In this document: piece after piece, positions 20,038-25,000 of the stretch | Layout of the letters: every line of letters starts with the position of its first letter | Position numbering within the stretch: the stretch's first letter is position 1 | NCBI GenBank assembly: GCA_009760855.2 | Contig: WPIO01000008.1 | Span: 3,600,001-3,625,000, forward strand | Length of the DNA: 25,000 bases | Origin: Cristatella mucedo | Taxonomy: Eukaryota > Bryozoa > Phylactolaemata > Cristatellidae | Direction: 5' to 3' | Made by a program: the position numbers and the translations under genes | The notes under the pieces: model-generated | What the model was told of the DNA's origin: nothing | What the model saw: only the letters and a program-made list of their open reading frames with translations | Databases searched by the model: none

Positions 20038-23000
20038 CTCTCTCTCTCCTCTCTCTCCACACTCTCTCTCTTCTCCTCTCTCTCACTCTTCTCTCTCTCT
20101 CCTCACCTCTCTCCTCACCTCTCTCCTCTCCATTCTCTCTCTCCCCTCTCTCTCTCGCAGCTCTGCTTCTTCTCCGGCGATGAGCAGCTGTCTGACATAG
20201 CTTTTCTAAGCGTCTAGCAACAATCAAAAGATGCGCCGTGTTAAGCGAAGGCTTTAAATGTCGTTTCAAGAAATCGAGGGCTGATACAGATCTAGTCAAT
20301 TTCAAAGATTACCTTCGAGTTTACACCCGGAAGCTTAAAAGAGTCAGGGCTTCTGTTTTCACTAGAAAGCTGAATTCCTGCCAGTCGGACCCTAAACAGA
20401 TTTCTAAGACAGTAAACCATTTACTGGCCAAAGCTGTGAGGTCTGACTCCCCAGATATTAACGGCTCAACTGAAATATTTTCAGCCTTCTTTACTGAAAA
20501 ATTGTGCACATTCGTGCCTCCATAAAGCCTCCTCCGAGTAAAGCAATTGTGGAGTCACAACCTGTGACTTTCCTTTAAAGAACTTTCGAGGTTTCTGCAT
20601 GCGATGTGGCTACCTTAATATGGTCTAGCAAAGACCCTATACCAACATCTCTGTAGTCTTCACTGGCAGACCAACTTAGCCTTGCCGTGAACGAGATTTG
20701 TAATGCCTCTTTGGAAAAAGAGCTCGTACCCAAGTCCTTCAAATCGGCAATCGTTAGACCCATACTTAAAAAGCCTGGATTAGATACAGAGGTCCTTGCA
20801 AACTATCGCCCAGTTTCCCTTAATCCTTTCTTGTCAAAGATTCTTGAAAAAATTGCTGCTAAGCAACTGGTTGAACATATTGAAAAGAATTAAATGTCAG
20901 AGACATTTCAATCAAGGTTCAAGAGGCAGCACTCCACTGAAACTGCCCTCCTCCGTGTTAACAATGACATTCTGCGTGACAATGATGACGGGAATGTCAC
21001 TCACTGCCCCAGCTCTGCTAGAGCTGTCAGCTGCCTTCGATACCATTGATCACGATGTTCTACTTGAATGATTGAGAACAACGATCAGTCTGGCAGACGA
21101 GGCACTGGCGTGATTTAAATCGCACTTGTCTGATCGTGTTCAATCAGCGTCGTGTGGGGGTCAGGTCTTACACACAAGAAGGGTCACCTGAGGAGTTCCT
21201 CGAGGATCTGTACTCGGTCCCTTGCTTTTCTCCATTTATGCTCAACCTCTGGGAACAGTGATTAAGGCCCATGGAATTGGAGATCACTTTCATGCTGACG
21301 ATACTCAGCTGCATTTGTCATTCAAACCCTCAGAATCTGCTGCAGCAGCTGAGAAACTGGATGATTGCCTTGCCGACATTCGATCCTGGATGTCGGAAAA
21401 CTTCTTGAAACTAAATGACGATAAAACCAAAGTTCTGATCATAGGGCACCCTAAGCGTGTGGCCAGATTTAAAGGCTTTACTCTTCTAATAGTTGATGCT
21501 GTTGTGCGACCATCACCACGTTCTCGAATTTTAGGTGTCGTTTTCAACAGCTGCCTAAAGTTTAAAAGCTTCATTCGGAAGATTGCTTCTACAGCTAGCC
21601 ATCACGTCTGATCCCTGTCCAAGATTAAGAGCTTCTGAGCTAGCCATCACGTCCGATCCCTATCCAAGATTGGGAGCTATCATCCAAAGTGTCTTGCAAA
21701 AGATTTTACTAGCTCCGTAGTTTTGTCTCGGCTTGATTATTGTAATTCCCTTTTGGCTAGGCTACCAAAGAAAGCAACTAGGCCACTGCAGCTGGCTATG
21801 AATGTGGCTGCAAGGCTAGTCTTCAAGTCCCAGAGGTTTGAGCACATGTCCTATTTTCTTAAAGAGGTAGGGTAGATGCCGGTTGATCAACGGATATAGA
21901 GAAAAGTTCCTACACTGACCCACAAGGCCCTCCACGACTTGACTCGTTTCAGCCTCTTTACGCCCTCGGGTCCTGTATGGACAATAAATTAGCTGTTCCG
22001 TTCCTCCGATTAAAGACCTTTGGCGAAAGAAGCTTTAGCTCTGCAGGTCCTAGACTGTAGAACTCGCTTCCACAATTCTTTCGCAACAACAACTACTCTC
22101 CTGCTGCCGACTATGGCTCATCCTTCAGCAGTCCTGAGCTGTTATTTACACGCTATTCACTACCTCAACTGCTCTCCTGGCTCTGCTCTGCTTCCCACTT
22201 TCTCTTTGTTTCGTGAGACGAAGTCTGATGGCTACCGAATGCGTACCGAAAGCCGCTTAGGCTGTGAGTGAGCAATACAAAACTCGCCTGCCCACACCCA
22301 CATAGTCTTTATGGCTCTGTGGAGTTACACACGGAGATACATTACATTACATTACCAGCGATCGCTTCCCACGAGTACGGCTAACAGCGAATGGGAGACG
22401 CGAGCAGCCCCGGATGGAAAGCCTTTGTCAGAATGCGCACGAAAGAAAGCGACACGCCTTCGAGAGAGCTCAAAGCGATGCGGGCAGGGATTGTTCAGTT
22501 ACTCCCCTCCCTCAAACGAGCGGCGGCTCGGGAGCCGTCAAAACAGTTCTCTCCTCGTCAGCTGTCTTCTTGACCCGCCTCACGCCGAAGCCGCCGGTGT
22601 CCTGCACGCACGGTTGTCTGCCTCGCAGCGGCTAGCTTCATCATATCGCTCACCTATCTCCGGGTCTTTAGCGAGCTCTTCGTAAGAGCCGTAGAACCGT
22701 GGTATCTGGTGAGTCTTTGCGAACTCGGTCGCTTTCTCGAGCGAGCTCGCAGCCACGGCGTGAGGCTGGAAAAGCGGCGAAAGCCGGACAATTAGAGGCC
22801 TTCAGGCGGACAATTCAAAACGAGGCGCCCTTAAGCGGAAATCCCAAAGCTCGAGTAGCGGCTGCGAGTAGCTGACCGATCTGAATCAATCCGGCCGCGA
22901 TGTAGCCGAAGAAGATGTAGGAGAAAGGCGATGGAGAAGAAGCTTAAGAGTCGAGTCTCTTACCACGTTCGAGCCGTACGATGGCAAACCTTTCGTGCGA

Positions 23001-23066
23001 AGCGCGTTGGCAAAGTCGTGAGAGATCTTTCCCGCCGAGCAGATTCCCCATCGCAGAACCTTTGAC
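13823..23066 (-). CDS. DHDH: Dihydrodiol dehydrogenase-like oxidoreductase, seven coding exons
   Basis: Joined exons 23066-22964, 22765-22654, 19480-19317, 18638-18386, 18131-18007, 16174-16015 and 13917-13823 give 336 residues ending in TAA; human DHDH has 334. The family oxidises trans-dihydrodiols and D-xylose with NADP+ in the cytosol (Gfo/Idh/MocA fold). Visible: Rossmann turn [11 protein letters not shown] at residues 5-15, [13 protein letters not shown] at 59-71, the cofactor/catalytic segment VLCEKA with Lys101, [14 protein letters not shown] from 127, [12 protein letters not shown] with Tyr184, [15 protein letters not shown] and the C-terminal [11 protein letters not shown]. Lys101 and Tyr184 align with Lys97 and Tyr180, the critical residues of monkey dimeric dihydrodiol dehydrogenase. 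All six introns are GT-AG with matching phases. Odd points: CEKA replaces the near-universal CEKP, and the start Met lies on a further upstream exon that is uncertain. Confidence 0.93.
13918..16014 (-). other. DHDH intron 6
   Basis: A 2.1-kb phase-1 intron, donor GTGAGC at its 16014 end. It holds a small antisense family A LINE fragment (about 15714-15790) and AT-rich DNA. An intronic CRE palindrome TGACGTCA sits at 15040-15047. The open frame at 14541-14828 (plus) is unrecognised and not supported. Confidence 0.75.
15714..15790 (-). mobile_element. Short LINE family A fragment
   Basis: The minus strand reads GGTTCGTATGCTCCCAAAGG, the family A phrase for SYAPKAWNSL, preceded by a decayed GGAGACTCTGCCG (family GGAGACCGTGC). 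Only this internal C-terminal piece remains. Confidence 0.65.
16015..16174 (-). CDS. DHDH: DHDH coding exon 6
   Basis: Acceptor CCTTGCAG, 53 codons plus one base, donor GTGAGC. The peptide includes [18 protein letters not shown] and [20 protein letters not shown], matching the family's 'EFPLPP...FxxxxGMSYEAxxVxECL' region. Without splicing the frame runs on to 15854 into non-homologous sequence, which marks the donor. Confidence 0.93.
16175..18006 (-). other. DHDH intron 5
   Basis: A 1.8-kb phase-0 intron with GTAAGA donor. It includes G/C hairpins at 16687-16777 and otherwise AT-rich DNA; the frame 17511-17780 (minus) has no recognisable family. Confidence 0.75.
16687..16777. repeat. Poly-G/poly-C hairpins
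   Basis: GGGGGCGGGGGA (16687-16698) can pair with TCCCCC...CCGCCC (16705-16719) across a 6-nt loop. At 16757-16777, CCTGGGG and CCCCAGG form a 7-bp stem around CAAATTT. A palindrome AAGGATCCTT follows near 16789. Confidence 0.8.
18007..18131 (-). CDS. DHDH: DHDH coding exon 5
   Basis: Acceptor TTGTTTTAG; two bases complete a split Gly, then 41 codons: [20 protein letters not shown] onward to [11 protein letters not shown], then donor GTAAGA. It matches the C-terminal beta-sheet of DHDH (DDTVxVLLxYxG...SGTKGxxxL). Confidence 0.93.
18132..18385 (-). other. DHDH intron 4, half microsatellite
   Basis: Only 254 nt long, phase 1, donor GTGAGT. About half of it is the CT/TATC microsatellite described separately, which is a GA/GATA repeat in the transcript. 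Confidence 0.85.
18190..18316. repeat. (CT)n and (TATC)n compound microsatellite
   Basis: About 29 CT units are followed by alternating TATC and CT blocks. It is entirely within DHDH intron 4. Confidence 0.97.
18386..18638 (-). CDS. DHDH: DHDH coding exon 4 (catalytic Tyr)
   Basis: Acceptor CATTTTCAG, 84 codons plus one base, donor GTGAGT. It carries [20 protein letters not shown], then [13 protein letters not shown], the [12 protein letters not shown] motif with the predicted active-site Tyr184, and VFGGQKP, a DHDH signature. Arg171 and the preceding residues replace the 'R..D...GGALLDIGIY' context of vertebrate enzymes. Confidence 0.95.
18639..19316 (-). other. DHDH intron 3
   Basis: A 678-nt phase-0 intron, donor GTAGGC, with no further feature seen. 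Confidence 0.85.
19317..19480 (-). CDS. DHDH: DHDH coding exon 3 (cofactor/catalytic Lys)
   Basis: Acceptor TTTCAATGCAG, two bases completing Asp72, then 54 codons. [13 protein letters not shown] corresponds to the 'VAYVGTQHPQH' dinucleotide-binding strand, and [15 protein letters not shown] carries the predicted catalytic Lys101. It ends NLFIME at donor GTAGGC. The Ala after Lys101 is Pro in almost all family members. Confidence 0.94.
19961..20155. repeat. CT-rich low-complexity tract
   Basis: Imperfect CT repeat with CTCTCC, CACTCTC and CTCACC interruptions, ending just before LINE copy B1. Confidence 0.95.
20165..22355 (+). mobile_element. L2-like LINE family B, 5'-truncated, degraded (copy B1)
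   Basis: The copy runs antisense to DHDH inside intron 2. It shows the linker [20 protein letters not shown] (about 20265-20325), [19 protein letters not shown] (about 20801-20860), the eroded [18 protein letters not shown] region (20930-20970), motif A as [13 protein letters not shown] (21018-21056), motif [11 protein letters not shown], motif C HADD (21291-21302), [14 protein letters not shown] and, after further breaks, a C-terminal SAGPRLWNSLPQFF near 22038-22080. [10 protein letters not shown] with [12 protein letters not shown] is typical of the L2 clade. Stops and frameshifts are frequent, the catalytic Asp of motif A is Glu, and a 45-bp tandem duplication sits at 21594-21683. The end is a short (ATTAC)n-like tail near 22340-22355. 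Confidence 0.9.
21594..21683 (+). repeat. 45-bp tandem duplication inside LINE copy B1
   Basis: GCTAGCCATCACGTCTGATC at 21594 recurs at 21639 (GCTAGCCATCACGTCCGATC). The unit length is a multiple of three. The first ~30 bp of each unit are well conserved and the rest less so. Confidence 0.85.
22356..22653. other. CpG-rich part of DHDH intron 2
   Basis: GC- and CpG-rich DNA next to exon 2. Several overlapping plus-strand frames exist but none shows a recognisable domain. Confidence 0.5.
22654..22765 (-). CDS. DHDH: DHDH coding exon 2
   Basis: Acceptor CTTTTCCAG, 37 codons plus one base, donor [26 protein letters not shown] and [17 protein letters not shown] match the second Rossmann strand and helix of DHDH ('VAVAARDLSRAKEFAQKH...[15 protein letters not shown]'). 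Confidence 0.95.
22964..23066 (-). CDS. DHDH: DHDH coding exon 1 (first certain exon)
   Basis: [20 protein letters not shown] begins the dinucleotide-binding domain; donor GTAAGA follows GSNV in phase 0. Vertebrate DHDH starts MALRWGI, so only the initiator is missing. The frame has no ATG before an upstream stop, and TTTCTTAATCTATTTGTAAG is a plausible acceptor at 23067, so the start Met should lie on an upstream exon ending in phase 2. Confidence 0.9.
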
Positions 23067-23216
23067 CTTACAAATAGATTAAGAAATTCAGGGGTTTCAG
23101 AAGAAGATCTGCTGATTCAACGACATTGTTTGTATGGTGGCAGATGACACTCGCTTAATTTCACTCCGCTTCAGATGGATGGCATGGATGGGTTTTTTCT
23201 GCTGCACGACTAGAGC

Positions 23217-23350
23217 CAGGCAATTGCCCGGGAGCTACGGTGCCCGCTCTTCACAAACGAGGTCGTGGGTTCGAATCCTGCAGTTGAGTGATACTTTATT
23301 GCTAACTGCAAGCGGTGGTGATAGCCAATAAGGCTTTTCTGCCGCTATAG
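23217..23350 (+). mobile_element. tRNA-like SINE fragment with exact B box
   Basis: GGTTCGAATCC at 23269-23279 matches the pol III B box exactly, preceded by GCTCTTCACAAACGAGGTCG, which resembles an anticodon arm. The tail near 23335-23350 ends CCGCTATAGAAAT, the same ending as copy S2. The acceptor and D arms do not fold well, so this is a SINE head rather than a working tRNA gene. Confidence 0.55.
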
Positions 23351-23879
23351 AAATTAGGCTGTTAAATCAGCTAAGATTATTTTTTATTTATTTGAGCCCG
23401 CGGCCTGGGTCTGCGGGAGCGAACGACTTGCCGCGGGGCTGAGAGGCGTGCCCTAATGAGCCAGAGAGCAAATTGCGTTTCTTCCGTTTCGTAGACACAC
23501 TGCGTGCGGCTACGCGCGCATAACCTCCCCCCAAAGATCTGCGAGCGGCTCTGAAGAGCTCGAGGCTCGATCGGTCGGGCGTCACCGCGCCACTACCAGT
23601 CGCATGAGCAAGCAGCTGCTCCGCCGGAAGCGGAAGCCTTTAGCATCCGAGTGCGTTCGAAGAGGAAGCGGGAGCCGGAAATTACGCTTATAGCCACGCC
23701 AAGAGAGTGGCAGCTGAATTTCCTTTGCGACTCAACAGCTGGGGCTGCAAAGCCGCGGAATCGATGCCTGCAACTTATGAAACGGAAGGTCAGCTCGTGT
23801 CATAATCGGACTCGTACGTGCGGCCGTAGTTTGCTCCAGGGGATCGAAAAGTGCTCGCCTCTACTAACCAAGGTCAAGG
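23351..23879. promoter_or_regulatory. CpG-rich DNA, likely DHDH promoter side
   Basis: CpG-rich sequence upstream of the minus-strand DHDH gene, with GCCGGAAGCGGAAGCC (23623-23638), a double ETS-like motif, and GCCGGAAAT at 23674. No other gene recognised. Confidence 0.35.
23597..23646 (-). CDS. DHDH: Possible DHDH initiator exon (tentative)
   Basis: An ATG at 23646-23644 opens MLKASASGGAAACSCD and reaches GT at 23596 in phase 2, which would join exactly in frame to the exon at 23066. It lies in CpG-rich DNA with GGAAG-type ETS sequences. Against it: a weak donor (GTAGTG), a weak start context and a 16-residue extension that vertebrate DHDH lacks. Another short exon, carrying little more than Met, could be used instead. 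Confidence 0.28.
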
Positions 23880-23993
23880 TGCTCATCTTTGATGACCGAG
23901 GTCGTGGGCTCGAGCTGTGCGACATATGTAAAGCGTCTGGATAGAGATTCTGTTCTCTTATAGAGATTCAGTTCTCTTATATCGCTATAGAAA
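23880..23993 (+). mobile_element. tRNA-like SINE with LINE-type tail (copy S2)
   Basis: GGTCGTGGGCTCGAGCT (23900-23916) is the decayed B-box region; CATATGTAAAGCGTCTGG (23923-23940) starts the LINE-like tail. The loop unit ATAGAGATTCTGTTCTCTT is duplicated in tandem (23941-23959 and 23960-23978, one mismatch), and the element ends ATCGCTATAGAAAT. Same layout as copy S1. Confidence 0.65.
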
Positions 23994-24446
23994 TGAAATG
24001 TGGCTTGTAACTGAGCTGGGCCTCTCCGTGTAAGCTTTCCTAGCGCTGCTCCCGAGCCGCTCGAGAGTTAGGAGCTCGCCAATTCGATCGCTTCCGGATC
24101 CGGATCCTAAACTTCCGGTGCTGCAGTGCCACGAAATTGACTCAAATGCAAGTGGGCCGGACTGCCTCAAATGACACCGCCAACCTGACCGGTGATTTGC
24201 GCAAAATGTGATGGGCGGCGATCCCGCCGTTCGTCGGCGAAGTCGACTCCATCTCGATTAGCCGCCTGTTGAATACGAGGTAAAGCTTCCTTTACCCCCA
24301 CCTCCACCCCTGCATGAGAGCGAGTGGCGTAGTGCAATGGAGAACATGGCACGCCTCCTCACCTCTCGGGAGTTGCCTGCCATCTGACGTCAGAGACCCA
24401 AGCCCTAAGTGACGTCAGAGACTCTGGGGAGGCGCTGCTTCGAAAA
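23994..24446 (+). promoter_or_regulatory. Promoter-like region with two CRE palindromes
   Basis: Two perfect CREB/ATF sites TGACGTCA (24385-24392 and 24410-24417) lie 25 bp apart, each within the repeated 13-mer TGACGTCAGAGAC. An ETS-type ACTTCCGGT is at 24111-24119. The surroundings are CpG-rich. It could drive a plus-strand transcript starting near 24430, or DHDH on the other strand. Confidence 0.5.
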
Positions 24447-24481
24447 ATGAAGCGAAAAAGCGACAGCGAGCCTCGGAAAAG
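24447..24481 (+). CDS. Possible short first coding exon downstream of CRE pair
   Basis: ATG at 24447 with A at -3 opens MKRKSDSEPRK and meets AAAAG|GTAGCT after 11 codons plus two bases. The basic stretch resembles a nuclear localisation signal. A candidate later exon at 24842-24955 (after TTTTCCTCTGCAG; YVSKKKKMAENPFTEKLNHY, then stop) is open only in phase 0, so the two do not join directly. I do not recognise the gene. Confidence 0.25.
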
Positions 24482-25000
24482 GTAGCTCTCTTCGCGGAGA
24501 GGATTCGAGGTAGGAAGATGTCAGCTGCACCCGTCTTCGAGCGTTCTCGTGTTGTCTAATCTATTTCGATTAAACTCCTTCTATCTTCTTGAATTTGCCT
24601 TTCCACCAGCTTCGAAAGGAATTCGTTGGCCTAGCAGCCCTCAAATACACCTATCAGATAAAGAGAGGAGTTTTGTCTCTTAGCATGTATGCCCCTAAGC
24701 AGTTGGTGGAGGGCTCGAACTAGTGTCAACATCTCACTTCCCACGCCCGTCAAACCGAAAATATAAGTACTTTTGCCTCGAAATAGTATCAAGCAACTAA
24801 TCAGAGTGTGACCCCTGTGAACACTCGATTTTCCTCTGCAGACGCGATTTCGTGCATCTTCTAGCTATGTGAGCAAAAAGAAGAAGATGGCCGAAAATCC
24901 TTTCACTGAGAAGCTAAACCATTACCTTGAGTTGGCAGAACCCAAAGTCGCATGACATTTGGTGCCACACAGCTTCTTTTACCTTGTTCCGGTGGCTTAG
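24482..25000. other. Unassigned right end
   Basis: AT-richer DNA, probably intron of whatever starts near 24447. Acceptor-like runs end at 24609 (CCTTTCCACCAG) and 24841 (TTTTCCTCTGCAG), but no exon could be assigned. Confidence 0.35.

Larger units (their letters stand above)
19481..22653 (-). other. DHDH intron 2
   Basis: A 3.2-kb phase-1 intron, donor GTGAGC. It contains CpG-rich DNA (about 19700-19950), a CT-rich tract (19961-20155) and the antisense LINE copy B1 (about 20165-22355). The plus frame at 19800 opens with [20 protein letters not shown], which looks like a mitochondrial presequence but runs into the CT repeat, so I do not call it a gene. Confidence 0.8.

Noticed and set aside
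19800-20183. Plus-strand frame beginning like a mitochondrial presequence
   Set aside because: It reads straight into the CT microsatellite (Leu/Ser repeat), lies in a DHDH intron and has no domain.

Overview
The window is nuclear DNA from an animal, most likely an invertebrate. The evidence is two multi-exon genes with GT-AG introns, CpG-rich promoter-like stretches, and a heavy load of L2/CR1-type LINEs with tRNA-like SINEs. There is no bacterial gene organisation: most long open frames are chance frames or retrotransposon fragments. The sequence does not let me name the species.

Layout. 1-76 (minus): first coding exon of a gene running off the left edge; its N-terminal helix resembles a G-protein beta subunit. 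77-1000: CpG-rich promoter-like DNA. 1594-4870: three degraded LINE 3' ends on both strands, a 10-bp tandem repeat and a SINE. 5480-6668: CpG-rich promoter-like region. 6669-9808 (plus): a two-exon gene that I read as a homolog of RITA1, the RBPJ-interacting and tubulin-associated protein of the Notch pathway. Its 2.5-kb intron holds a LINE relic and a SINE-like fragment. 10560-13258: an L2-like LINE interrupted by an antisense, 5'-truncated copy of its own family. 13823-23066 (minus): an almost complete dihydrodiol dehydrogenase (DHDH, Gfo/Idh/MocA family) gene in seven coding exons, rebuilt from protein similarity with every splice phase agreeing. Its introns contain a second L2-like LINE, long CT/GATA microsatellites and strong G/C hairpins. 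23100-24450: SINEs and CpG-rich DNA, then a promoter-like stretch with two perfect CRE palindromes ahead of a possible short first exon on the plus strand.

RITA1 and DHDH are convergent, separated by about 4 kb that is mostly LINE. They have no known joint function and probably sit together by chance. The most notable points are the RITA1-like gene, the LINE that jumped into its own family member leaving a 4-bp target duplication, and a 3' stem-loop shared by LINE and SINE copies, which points to a LINE-SINE partnership. I found no convincing novel multigene system.
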